11,005 nucleotides of DNA, from the NCBI GenBank assembly GCA_966111775.1, contig CBHWBD010000174.1:1-11005 (forward strand), given 5' to 3'. Origin of the DNA: Pelomonas sp966111775. Lineage in GTDB: Bacteria > Pseudomonadota > Gammaproteobacteria > Burkholderiales > Burkholderiaceae_C. Shown here piece by piece: positions 1-6,349 of the stretch. Below the pieces are notes generated by a model, which saw nothing but the letters and a program-made list of their open reading frames with translations, did not search any database and was not told the DNA's origin. The position numbers and the translations under genes were made by a program. Position 1 is the first letter of the stretch; each line of letters begins with the position of its first letter.

Positions 1-573
1 CTGACCAACGAGTACCACCCCTGCCAGATCCTGGCCGACCTGTTCACCTTCATCGAGAACCGCGGCATGGACCGCCGTGGCGCCATCGACATGGACTGCC
101 TGAAGGGCCGTGTCGTGGCCTGGGTGGGTGACGGCAACAACATGGCCAACACCTGGCTGCAGGCGGCCGAGATCCTCGGCTTCAAGGTGCATGTCAGCAC
201 GCCCAGCGGCTATGGCGTCGACCCCGCCGTGGCCGGCATCAAGGACGACAGCTGCTACCGCGTCTTCAAGGACCCGCGCGAAGCCTGCGAAGGCGCCGAC
301 CTGGTGACGACCGACGTCTGGACCAGCATGGGCTACGAGGCCGAGAACGAGGCCCGCAAGGCGGCATTCGCGGACTGGTGCGTGGATGCCGGCATGATGG
401 CCCGCGCCAAGCCGGATGCCCTCTTCATGCACTGCCTGCCGGCGCATCGCGGCGAGGAGGTCTCGGCCGACGTCATCGACGGGCCGCAGTCGGTGGTGTG
501 GGACGAAGCTGAGAATCGCATGCACGTGCAAAAGGCACTCATGGAGTACCTGCTGCTCGGCCGCATCGGCTGA
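1..573 (+). CDS. argF: Ornithine carbamoyltransferase, C-terminal part (5' end outside window)
   Basis: This enzyme condenses ornithine and carbamoyl phosphate to citrulline in cytosolic arginine biosynthesis. The open frame enters from the left edge and ends at TGA 571-573, giving 190 residues, about the last 60% of a roughly 305-310-residue family member. The visible piece starts inside the carbamoyl-phosphate-binding HPCQxLAD motif (residues 6-12 of the fragment). It then has the ornithine-binding DVWTSMG motif (about 105-111) and the HCLPAHRGEE signature with the catalytic cysteine (about 144-153). HPCQ and HCLP separate it from aspartate carbamoyltransferases. Codon use matches the neighbours. 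The last 57 bases recur downstream at 676-732, which is unusual. The gene ends ...GRIG, while the downstream copy would end ...GHVG. No other arginine gene is in the window. Confidence 0.96.
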   Translation: MTNEYHPCQILADLFTFIENRGMDRRGAIDMDCLKGRVVAWVGDGNNMANTWLQAAEILGFKVHVSTPSGYGVDPAVAGIKDDSCYRVFKDPREACEGADLVTTDVWTSMGYEAENEARKAAFADWCVDAGMMARAKPDALFMHCLPAHRGEEVSADVIDGPQSVVWDEAENRMHVQKALMEYLLLGRIG

Positions 574-574
574 A
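518..574 (+). repeat. Copy 1 of the argF 3'-end duplication
   Basis: These bases encode the last residues of ArgF plus its stop. They recur 158 bp downstream (676-732) with only two mismatches in 57 bp, at 563 (G/A) and 565 (A/G); the first 45 bp are identical. The repeat begins at a GCATGC palindrome. The 11-mer GAATCGCATGC at 513-523 also has an exact reverse complement at 603-613, between the two copies. Confidence 0.95.
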
Positions 575-675
575 AGCCGAGGTGGCGGCCCTCCCAGGGC
601 CGGCATGCGATTCGGGGGGCACTCACTTTGCGCAGCCAAGTGAAGCCGCGAAAGCGGCGGGTGCACACCAGAACA
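575..675. other. Spacer between the two argF-tail copies, with short hairpins
   Basis: No gene is supported here. The spacer holds GGCCCT-CCC-AGGGCC (587-601), TCACTT...AAGTGA (623-643), and GCCGC-GAAA-GCGGC (645-658), a stem closed by a GNRA-type tetraloop. GCATGCGATTC at 603-613 is the exact reverse complement of 513-523. GCATGC followed 15-16 bases later by GGCACTCA occurs in copy 1 (518/534), in this spacer (603/618) and in copy 2 (676/692), so the spacer may contain a badly decayed third copy. None of the hairpins has a T tract, so none is a convincing terminator. Confidence 0.5.
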
Positions 676-732
676 GCATGCACGTGCAAAAGGCACTCAT
701 GGAGTACCTGCTGCTCGGCCACGTCGGCTGAA
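676..732 (+). pseudogene. Copy 2 of the argF 3' end: remnant of the last 18 codons and stop
   Basis: This is a 57-bp near-perfect copy of 518-574. Read in the equivalent frame it encodes M-H-V-Q-K-A-L-M-E-Y-L-L-L-G-H-V-G-stop. The reading frame and stop are intact, but there is no carbamoyltransferase sequence upstream of it, so it cannot make an enzyme by itself. Both mismatches lie near the stop and change RI to HV, so the copies have started to diverge or came from different alleles. It may be left from a tandem duplication and deletion, or from allele replacement or site-specific insertion at the argF end. The terminator at 748-777 lies only 15 bp beyond this copy, and probably belonged originally to this arrangement. 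Confidence 0.85.
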
Positions 733-747
733 GCTCGCCAGGAAGCA

Positions 748-777
748 AAAAGCCGGCTGTTCGCACAGCCGGCTTTT
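748..777. terminator. Bidirectional rho-independent terminator between argF and the PEP-CTERM gene
   Basis: A perfect 13-bp inverted repeat, AAAAGCCGGCTGT (748-760) and ACAGCCGGCTTTT (765-777), closes a TCGC loop. T-rich sequence follows on the plus strand, and the A run at the left arm gives a T run on the minus strand. It lies between convergent genes, so it can end argF transcription from the left and the PEP-CTERM transcript from the right. Confidence 0.9.
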
Positions 778-794
778 CTTTTGGCTGAAGGAAC

Positions 795-1397
795 TCAACC
801 GCGACGGCTGCGGCGGCTCGCGACCAGCATGCCGCCGCCGGCGGCCAGCAGCAGTGCCAGCTGGCCGGGTTCCGGCACGGCCGAGATGTTGTCGAAGGCC
901 GCCACGTTGGCTGCACCGGTGAAGTCGAAGGACAGCGCACGGCCGCTGAACTGGAAGCTCGCGGCGGTCCAGCTGTCATAGGCGTCGCCGGTGTTGGCGG
1001 CCAGGTCGAAGACGCCCAGCAGCGTGCCGGTGCCGTTCAGGCCGGAGTAGGCCTTGATGGCGCCGGTGATGGCGCTCGGGCTGGCATAGAAGAAGTCGAG
1101 CTCGCCACCCACGCCGGCAGCGACGTTCATGTAGGCCGCGGTGTTGACCACACCGTCCAGCTGCGCAAAGCCCACGCCCAGCTGCGACGGCGCGTTGCCG
1201 TAGTAGCTAAAGCTGGGGTCGTTGGACAGGCCCACCATGTTGCTGAACACGACGCCGGAGGCGGCGTAGGCGTTGTCCACGGCCTCGCCGTAGCTCCAGG
1301 TCTTCTCGAAGTCGACGAGGAACTGCGTCGCTGCAAAAGCGGGCGCCGACAGCGACAGGGACAGGCCCAGGGCAGAGACGAAGGCGGAAAGTTTCAT
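795..1397 (-). CDS. Secreted PEP-CTERM sorting-domain protein
   Basis: This is a 200-residue exported protein. Residues 1-22 form a Sec signal peptide (short basic start, long hydrophobic core, APAFA at the cleavage region). Residues 24-172 form a Gly/Ala/Ser/aromatic-rich region that looks like a beta-sandwich. The C-terminus has the full PEP-CTERM signal: VPEP at 174-177, a hydrophobic stretch at about 178-193, and a basic RRSRR tail. PEP-CTERM proteins are processed by exosortase and usually end up at the cell surface or in exopolysaccharide; no exosortase gene is in the window. I chose the ATG at 1397 because the signal peptide begins there and GGAG lies 7 bases upstream. A GTG at 1460 would add 21 residues that disrupt the signal peptide. 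The binding role of the mature domain is unknown. Confidence 0.9.
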   Translation of the reverse strand: MKLSAFVSALGLSLSLSAPAFAATQFLVDFEKTWSYGEAVDNAYAASGVVFSNMVGLSNDPSFSYYGNAPSQLGVGFAQLDGVVNTAAYMNVAAGVGGELDFFYASPSAITGAIKAYSGLNGTGTLLGVFDLAANTGDAYDSWTAASFQFSGRALSFDFTGAANVAAFDNISAVPEPGQLALLLAAGGGMLVASRRSRRG

Positions 1398-1404
1398 GAA
1401 GGCA

Positions 1405-1408
1405 CTCC
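1405..1408 (-). promoter_or_regulatory. Ribosome binding site (GGAG) fixing the PEP-CTERM gene start
   Basis: GGAG on the minus strand sits 7 bases before the ATG at 1397-1395. This spacing and the signal peptide that follows decide for this start over the upstream GTG. Confidence 0.75.
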
Positions 1409-1450
1409 AGGCAGCAGGGGTTGGCTGAAAACGTCGGGGCGCAGTGTGGT

Positions 1451-1464
1451 TGTCGTTCACGACA
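1451..1464. promoter_or_regulatory. Palindrome in the divergent intergenic region (operator candidate)
   Basis: TGTCGT-TC-ACGACA is a perfect 6+2+6 dyad in the 157-bp space between the divergent PEP-CTERM and PCu(A)C-like genes. It lies 54-67 bases upstream of the PEP-CTERM start and about 90 upstream of the other. Position and symmetry fit a regulator site, but I cannot link it to a known regulator, and I see no clear -35/-10 pair for either gene. Chance occurrence is possible. Confidence 0.25.
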
Positions 1465-1554
1465 GCCGCGTGAAGATTTGCCCGCCTGAAGACACACCCT
1501 TCATTCGCGGGGGTTTCACGGCCGCTTCATCGACCGCTGCGATGGTCCCGGCCC

Positions 1555-2010
1555 ATGTCTGCCGTCGCCCTGCCCCGCCGCCATCTGCTGCTCTCCGCCA
1601 GCGCCGCCTATTTCGGACTCGCCCGCCCGGCCCGGGGCTGCGAGTTCTTCAGCAGCCATCTGCGCATCTGGCACCCCTGGACCCGCTCCACCCGGGTCGA
1701 TGCCGACACGGCGAAGCTGTGCATGCGCTTCGACGAGGTGCAGCGTGCTGACCGGCTGATCGGCGTCGAGACCCCGGTGGCCGCGGGCGTTCGACTGGCC
1801 GGCCCCGGTGCGCCCGCGACGGCGCAAGGCCTGTCCCTGCCCATCCGCGAAGGCGAGACGCTGACGCTGACAGAGGACGGCCTGCACCTGGAGCTGCTCG
1901 ACCTGCAGCAACCCCTGCAGATCGGCCGCAGCTACCCGCTGCGCCTGCTGTTCGAGTTCGCCGAGCCGGTCAACGCCACGCTCAACGTCGACTTCTCCGG
2001 CCTGCGCTGA
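1555..2010 (+). CDS. Exported PCu(A)C-like copper-chaperone-fold protein with degenerate metal site
   Basis: This 151-residue protein begins with a twin-arginine-like export signal (PRRHLLL at 7-13, a hydrophobic stretch to about 23, then Gly-Cys at 28-29). The rest follows the PCu(A)C pattern: HPWTR at 40-44, DRLIGVETPVA at 66-76, a beta-rich core with LSLPIREGETLTL at 93-105, DGLHLELLDLQQPL at 108-121, and a final beta-strand NATLNVD. Family members bind Cu(I) in the periplasm, often for cytochrome oxidase assembly, through an H-M-HxM ligand set. Here the first His and the Met after it are missing and HxM has become H111-L-E, so classical copper binding looks lost. The start is the first Met before the RR motif; no strong Shine-Dalgarno sequence is visible. 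It is co-directional with the PHP gene 101 bp downstream. The family call is fairly safe; a copper role is not. Confidence 0.75.
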   Translation: MSAVALPRRHLLLSASAAYFGLARPARGCEFFSSHLRIWHPWTRSTRVDADTAKLCMRFDEVQRADRLIGVETPVAAGVRLAGPGAPATAQGLSLPIREGETLTLTEDGLHLELLDLQQPLQIGRSYPLRLLFEFAEPVNATLNVDFSGLR

Positions 2011-2030
2011 AGGGCTGGAAAACGTCGCGA

Positions 2031-2066
2031 TGCCGTCACGGCAGGGTCACGACCACTTCCTAGCAT
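2031..2066 (+). promoter_or_regulatory. Possible promoter/operator region before the PHP gene
   Basis: TGCCGT-C-ACGGCA (2031-2043) is a 13-bp dyad. Eighteen bases later comes TAGCAT (2061-2066), a plausible -10 element. No good -35 match sits 16-18 bases upstream of it. The octamer CCTAGCAT (2059-2066) recurs upstream of the PpiC-like gene at 4471-4478. The arrangement would suit a regulated promoter for the secreted metallohydrolase, but the evidence is only pattern-level. Confidence 0.25.
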
Positions 2067-2099
2067 CCGCCCCGTTTTAGCCCTCCCCCATTTCCTCCT

Positions 2100-2103
2100 G
2101 GAG
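2100..2103 (+). promoter_or_regulatory. Ribosome binding site (GGAG) of the PHP gene
   Basis: GGAG lies 8 bases before the ATG at 2112, supporting this start and its signal peptide. Confidence 0.7.
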
Positions 2104-2111
2104 CCGCTTCC

Positions 2112-4394
2112 ATGACCCACTTCTTCACCAAGAGCCAGATCGCCTTGGCCGCCCTCGCGGCCCTCGGCAGCGCCGTCGTCATCGCCCCGACCGTGGCCAC
2201 GGCCGCCGGCAAGGCCGCCGGCAAATACGTGTCCGGCGACTTCCACAACCACACCACCTGCTCGGACGGCTCGATCTCCATGCAGAAGCTGGTGAAGAAG
2301 GTCACCGACAAGACCGACACGCCCTGGGGTCTGGACTGGTTCGTGCAGGCCGGCCACGGCGGCAACGGCAACCGCAATTGCACCCTGGTCGAGGACGCCA
2401 CGCTGTCCACGCCGGCCTACCCCTATGTGGCCGGCCAGGGCCCGACGACGACCTGGTCCAACAGCATCGGCGCCGCCAACCTGAAGGGCAACGGCGGTGG
2501 CGTCGGCGGCAACGGCAATATGTGGCGCTGGCAGTCCATCCAGGAGTACCAGTACCCGGTGCTCGAATACCTGTCGGTGCAGAAGAACCTGCCGCTCTTC
2601 ATCGGCCTGGAGTCCGTCGTCGCCGGCCATGAGCACTCGTCCATGTCCGTCATCACCGGCCAGATGCCCACGGCCATCGACACCATCACGCTGCCCAACA
2701 CGCCCGGCTACACCGCCACCGGCAATGCCACGGCACTGGCCAAGTGGTCCTACTGCTTCGACCGCGGCGACACCGATCTGAGCCGCGGCAACGTGACCGG
2801 CTCCAACGTCGGCAACAACTGGGATTGCAGCAACCCCGACAGCGCCGACTCCACCTCCGCCACGCTGGGCTGGAACGCCACGGGCCAGAAACTGCTGCAA
2901 CCCGGCGGCGCCGGCACCGGCACCAAGGGCCATCTGAAGACCGTCGAGGCGCTGAAGTGGATGGCCAAGTTCCATCCCACCGGCAGCTACTACGTGCCCG
3001 CCCACCTGGAGCGCGCCGGCCCCTTCAATGCCGACGGCAACAACGGCTACAACATCGAGCATCTGCGCAACTTCAACAACGCCGCGCCCAACGTCGCCTT
3101 CGGCTTCGAGTCGCAGCCGGGCCACGGCGCGGCCAACAACCGCGGCGAATACCAGGTCAAGCGCAACAACATCGCCGGCGTGCTGACGGACTCCGTCGGC
3201 GGCACCACCTTCGGCGGCACCGGCGTCTATGCCGGCCAGGTCGGCGGTGTCTGGGACGCCCTGCTCGGCGAAGGCCGCAACTGGTGGTTCTTCGCCAGTT
3301 CCGACTGGCACAACCGCGGCAGCTTCGGTCCGGACGACCGTCGCTCCAGCCAGGACTTCTACCCCGGCGAATACCAGCGCACCCATGTGATGGTGCGCAA
3401 CGGCGCCGACAAGCTGCGCCCGCAGACCATCGTCGACGGCCTGCGCACGGGCAATGTCTGGTCGTCCACCGGCCAGTTGATCGACCGCCTGGCCTTCGTC
3501 GCCTGCGCCTCCTACGCCGGCCCGGGCGCCCGCTCCAACGCGGCCGTCGAAGCCCTGGCCGTGGCCGCCGCCACCAAGGCCACCGACATCGACACCGCCG
3601 GCTGCGCCACCATGGGCGAAAAGCTCGTCGTCCGCCCGGGCGCCGAGATCGTCGTCGCCGTCGTGCTGCGCGACCCGGACGGCACCAACTTCGCGCCCTA
3701 CAGCTTCCCCAACCCGTCGCTGGCCCAGGTCGGCATCAACCAGCCGATCAACCAGCCGGTGCTGGACCATGTCGACGTGATCCGCGGCATGGTGACGGGC
3801 TACAAGACGCCGGGCGCCGCCGACTACGCCGGTGAATGGCCGCGCAACACCAACTGGCTGAAGGCCGACGGCACGACGACGGGCCTGGCCTCGGTGCCGG
3901 CCGCCGCCAAGAACACCTCGGCCGCCATCCTGAAGACCTTCAGCGGCAACGGCGGCACGGCGTGGACGACGGTGCAGTCGGGCGTGGACAACACGACCTT
4001 CCTGAAGATGAGCTTCCGCATCCCCGCGGTGCAGGCTTCGCAATACGTGCGTCTGCGCGGCAGCAACCTGCCGGCCTCGGTGCCCTACGAGACCGATGCC
4101 AGCGGCAACCCGCTGTCGGACGTCTACACCAACGCCAACGACACGACGATGCTGCGCATCCCCTGCACGACGGTGGGCAGCAATGTCCCCGCCAACGGCG
4201 CCAACTGGACTCAGGCCAACGGCACCATCGACGGCTGCCCGGCCCACCTGGCCACGGCCACCGGCGCCACGAACCCGATCGCCGGCCAGAAGGCGGTGTC
4301 CTATGACATCGCGGCCTGGTCCGACCTCTGGTTCTACAGCAACCCGATCTACGTCGAAGTGACCGGCTCGACCCTGGTCGCCGGCGTCAAGTAA
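2112..4394 (+). CDS. Large secreted PHP-type metallohydrolase (CehA/McbA-like fold)
   Basis: This 760-residue protein has a Sec signal peptide (about 1-31, ending VATA-A). Next is a PHP-like core: DFHNHTTCSDGS at 43-54 (H45-x-H47, motif I), GLDWFVQAGHGG at 73-84 (H82), FIGLESVVAGHEH at 163-175 (E167, H173, H175), VPAHLERAG at 295-303 (H298), GFESQPGH at 331-338 (E333, H338), and FFASSDWHNRG at 393-403 (D398-x-H400, motif IV). These are the positions that hold two or three metals in PHP phosphoesterases. Large Gly/Asn-rich inserts separate them. The part after about 450 looks like beta-sandwich and ends with WFYSNPIYVEV, as in related exported PHP enzymes. At least four cysteines (50, 90, 215, 239) could form disulphides in the periplasm. 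The substrate is unknown; a phosphoester or amide/ester is a family-level guess. It is followed by a terminator and then by foldase and metal-permease genes. Confidence 0.82.
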   Translation: MTHFFTKSQIALAALAALGSAVVIAPTVATAAGKAAGKYVSGDFHNHTTCSDGSISMQKLVKKVTDKTDTPWGLDWFVQAGHGGNGNRNCTLVEDATLSTPAYPYVAGQGPTTTWSNSIGAANLKGNGGGVGGNGNMWRWQSIQEYQYPVLEYLSVQKNLPLFIGLESVVAGHEHSSMSVITGQMPTAIDTITLPNTPGYTATGNATALAKWSYCFDRGDTDLSRGNVTGSNVGNNWDCSNPDSADSTSATLGWNATGQKLLQPGGAGTGTKGHLKTVEALKWMAKFHPTGSYYVPAHLERAGPFNADGNNGYNIEHLRNFNNAAPNVAFGFESQPGHGAANNRGEYQVKRNNIAGVLTDSVGGTTFGGTGVYAGQVGGVWDALLGEGRNWWFFASSDWHNRGSFGPDDRRSSQDFYPGEYQRTHVMVRNGADKLRPQTIVDGLRTGNVWSSTGQLIDRLAFVACASYAGPGARSNAAVEALAVAAATKATDIDTAGCATMGEKLVVRPGAEIVVAVVLRDPDGTNFAPYSFPNPSLAQVGINQPINQPVLDHVDVIRGMVTGYKTPGAADYAGEWPRNTNWLKADGTTTGLASVPAAAKNTSAAILKTFSGNGGTAWTTVQSGVDNTTFLKMSFRIPAVQASQYVRLRGSNLPASVPYETDASGNPLSDVYTNANDTTMLRIPCTTVGSNVPANGANWTQANGTIDGCPAHLATATGATNPIAGQKAVSYDIAAWSDLWFYSNPIYVEVTGSTLVAGVK

Positions 4395-4413
4395 GCGCAG
4401 CAGCGCTCCCCAA

Positions 4414-4469
4414 GACAGCGGCGTGGGCCTCGCGGCCCGCGCCGCTGTCGTCTTTCTGTCTTGTTCTCT
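4414..4469 (+). terminator. Strong rho-independent terminator after the PHP gene
   Basis: The arms GACAGCGGCG (4414-4423) and CGCCGCTGTC (4440-4449) pair perfectly. A T-G wobble and an inner GGGCC/GGCCC stem continue the helix to a TCGC loop at 4430-4433, giving about 16 pairs. T-rich sequence (4451-4469) follows. It should stop or attenuate transcription from the PHP gene into the PpiC-like gene 18 bases further on. Confidence 0.85.
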
Positions 4470-4486
4470 GCCTAGCATGGCAGGCT

Positions 4487-5338
4487 ATGTCCAGCGTCCT
4501 GCCTCCCCTAGCCCTCAAGTCGACCTCACGCCAGCCCCTGCCGGCCTGGACCCGTGAGCCGCTGCTGCACTTCCTGCTGATGGGCGCCCTGCTCTTCGGC
4601 GTCGACCATCTGATCAACCGCCGCGCCGGCGATGCCAACGAGATCGTCGTCGGCGCCGAAGTCGACGAGGAAGCCCGCCAGCTCTTCAAGGCCACGCGCA
4701 ACCGCGAGCCCAACGCCGAGGAAATGGCCGCCCTGCGCAAGGTCTGGCTGGACAACGAGGTTCTCTATCGCGAGGGCCTCGCCCTGCAGCTCGACAAGGG
4801 CGACACCGCCATCCGCGAACGCGTCATCTTCAAGGCCCTGTCGGTCGTCGACAGCGGCACCCAACTGCCGCCGGCCGAAGAGAAGACCCTGCGCAACTGG
4901 TTCGAGGCCCACCGCGCCAAATACGACGAGCCGGCCCGCTTCGACTTCCAGGAAGCCGTGCTGCCCGGAGAGGCCAGCGAGGCCACCGTGCGTGCCTTCG
5001 TCGACACGCTGAACAACGGCGCCCCCGGCGATGCCAAGGCCGGCCTGCGCGTCTTCAAGGGCCGCCCGCACAGCAATCTGCTGCAGAGCTATGGCGAAGG
5101 CTTCGCCAAGGCGCTGGAGGCCGCGACACCCGGCCAATGGCTGGCCCTGCAAAGCCGCGAGGGTTGGCGTGCCGTGCGCCTGGATGCCGCCAATGGCGCC
5201 AAGCCCGCCAGCTTCGAAGCGTTGCGCAATGTCGTGCAGCAGGACTGGACCGACGCGACCCTGTCCGAGCAACGCAGTGCCGCCGTCGCCGCCCTGGCCA
5301 GGAAGTACTCGATCAAGGTCGAGGCCTCCGCGAAATGA
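4487..5338 (+). CDS. Membrane-anchored PpiC/SurA-type peptidyl-prolyl isomerase-like protein
   Basis: This 283-residue protein has a short basic N-terminus and one hydrophobic segment (about 26-43) that should anchor it in the inner membrane with the rest in the periplasm. Residues 50-145 are helical and charged, as in SurA/PpiD chaperone parts. Residues 150-235 resemble a parvulin (PpiC) domain: ARFDFQEAVL opens it and LALQSREGWRAVRL matches the closing Q-S-x-x-G-W-x-x-x-R-L pattern. The catalytic core is weakly conserved, so it may act as a chaperone rather than an active isomerase. The ATG at 4487 lacks a good Shine-Dalgarno sequence, but no better in-frame start precedes the anchor. Its stop overlaps the permease start by four bases (ATGA), so the two are probably co-translated. 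From memory, PpiC-like genes are recurrent neighbours of HupE/UreJ-family genes, sometimes with DUF3604/PHP-type genes. Confidence 0.78.
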   Translation: MSSVLPPLALKSTSRQPLPAWTREPLLHFLLMGALLFGVDHLINRRAGDANEIVVGAEVDEEARQLFKATRNREPNAEEMAALRKVWLDNEVLYREGLALQLDKGDTAIRERVIFKALSVVDSGTQLPPAEEKTLRNWFEAHRAKYDEPARFDFQEAVLPGEASEATVRAFVDTLNNGAPGDAKAGLRVFKGRPHSNLLQSYGEGFAKALEAATPGQWLALQSREGWRAVRLDAANGAKPASFEALRNVVQQDWTDATLSEQRSAAVAALARKYSIKVEASAK

Positions 5339-6276
5339 AACGCCTGCTGATCTGGCTGTTGGCTTTGACGGCGGCCCTGCCCGCCTTCGGCCATGAGATG
5401 AGCATGGCCGAGATGCAGTTGCGCGAGACCCAGCGCGGCGAATTCCTGTGGCAGTGGATGGCCGGCGAGAAGCGCCCCATCGCCCAGGACCTGACGCCCG
5501 TCTGGCCCGCGGGCTGCATCGCCGACGCCACCGTGCTGCGTTGCGGTGCCCAAGGCTTGTCGGGCAGCCTGACGGTGCAGGGCGTGGGCGAACGCTACTC
5601 GGCGGCCCTGGTCAAGGTCTTCTGGCTGGACGGCGAGAGCCGCGTCTACACGCTCACCAAGGCCCAGCCGACGGTGCAGCTCTACGGCGCCGCCAACGAC
5701 CCGCGCGGCATGGGCGAGATCGCCAGCGCCTACACGCTGCTGGGCGTCGAGCACATCCTCGGCGGCATCGACCACCTGCTCTTCGTCATCAGCCTGCTCT
5801 TTCTGGTCGGCTTCCAGCGTCGCCTGGTGTGGACCATCACTGCCTTCACGGCCGCCCACAGCCTGACGCTGGCCTGCAGCGCGCTGGGCTGGCTGACGCT
5901 GCGCTCCGCGCCGGTGGAGGCCAGCATCGCCCTGTCCATCGTGCTGGTGGCCGGCGAGGCCCTGCACAAGCGCGAAACCCTGGCGCGCCGCTGGCCCGCT
6001 CTCGTTGCCTTCCTGTTCGGCCTGGTGCACGGCCTGGGCTTTGCCGGCGCGCTGAAGGAAATCGGCCTGCCCGAGAACCACCTGCTGGTCGCCCTGCTGA
6101 CCTTCAACGTCGGCGTCGAACTCGGCCAGCTGATGACGGTGGCGGCCTGCTGGTGCCTGTGGCAGCTCACCAGCCGCTGGCCGGCCCTGCAGCGCGCCCG
6201 CGCCGTGCTGCTCTACATGATCGGCGCCGTCGCGGCCTACTGGTCGTGGTTGCGCGTCGCGGCGGTGCTGGCATGA
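5335..6276 (+). CDS. HupE/UreJ-family metal permease
   Basis: This 313-residue inner-membrane protein has a signal peptide (1-20, cleavage near AFG-H), then a periplasmic domain of about 110 residues, then six or seven transmembrane segments from about residue 132. Family signatures are intact: GVEHILGGIDHLLF at 137-150 (H140, D146, H147), FTAAHSLTL at 171-179 (H175), VEASIALSIVLVAGEAL at 194-210, FGLVHGLGFAGAL at 228-240 (H232), and FNVGVELGQ at 257-265 (E262). HupE and UreJ are nickel/cobalt permeases of hydrogenase and urease operons. This longer form, with its extracytoplasmic domain, is common outside those operons and its metal is not established. The start is the ATG at 5335, which overlaps the upstream stop. 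An upstream extension in the same frame would lie inside the PpiC-like gene and lacks a signal peptide. Confidence 0.9.
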   Translation: MKRLLIWLLALTAALPAFGHEMSMAEMQLRETQRGEFLWQWMAGEKRPIAQDLTPVWPAGCIADATVLRCGAQGLSGSLTVQGVGERYSAALVKVFWLDGESRVYTLTKAQPTVQLYGAANDPRGMGEIASAYTLLGVEHILGGIDHLLFVISLLFLVGFQRRLVWTITAFTAAHSLTLACSALGWLTLRSAPVEASIALSIVLVAGEALHKRETLARRWPALVAFLFGLVHGLGFAGALKEIGLPENHLLVALLTFNVGVELGQLMTVAACWCLWQLTSRWPALQRARAVLLYMIGAVAAYWSWLRVAAVLA

Positions 6277-6278
6277 GC

Positions 6279-6349
6279 GCCGCGCCGGGCCGCCCCGAGC
6301 AAGCTCGCTCCCCCGCGGGGGGACAGGCCGCAGGCCGAAGGGGGTCTCA
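6279..6349. repeat. GC-rich intergenic repeat-type element
   Basis: This 73-bp intergenic space is a chain of short dyads: GAGC-AA-GCTC (6297-6306), CCCCCGCGGGGG (6310-6321), and GGCC-GCA-GGCC (6326-6336), ending with AAGGGGG just before the next gene. The composition and the 'CCGCCCCGAGCAAGCTCGCTCCCCCGCGG'-type core, here given only by position, look like the dispersed intergenic repeats I associate with Burkholderiales genomes. Only one copy is in the window, so dispersal cannot be shown here. Its final purine run supplies the ribosome binding site of the oxygenase gene. Confidence 0.5.
6338..6344 (+). promoter_or_regulatory. Ribosome binding site inside the repeat, deciding a GTG start
   Basis: AAGGGGG lies 5 bases before GTG 6350-6352. 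It supports GTG as the real start of the oxygenase, because the N-terminal family sequence begins immediately after it. Confidence 0.55.

Noticed and set aside
575..675. Considered whether the spacer between argF copies is a small mobile element or attachment site
   Set aside because: Only about 100 bp, no integrase or transposase, and no target duplication other than the argF tail itself. Kept as a finding, not as a mobile-element call.
628..981. A plus-strand frame covering the argF copy 2 and running into the PEP-CTERM gene
   Set aside because: It reads the argF remnant in the wrong frame, crosses the terminator hairpin and is antisense to the PEP-CTERM gene.
1932..4478. An 848-codon open frame on the minus strand opposite the PHP gene
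   Set aside because: Its protein is a low-complexity Gly/Val/Ala/Arg/His string with no domain, and it lies antisense to a gene with a signal peptide, metal motifs and a good ribosome binding site. Long antisense frames are expected in GC-rich codon-biased DNA.
5335..6276. Considered a urease or hydrogenase operon from the HupE/UreJ call
   Set aside because: No urease or hydrogenase subunit or maturation gene is present in the window.
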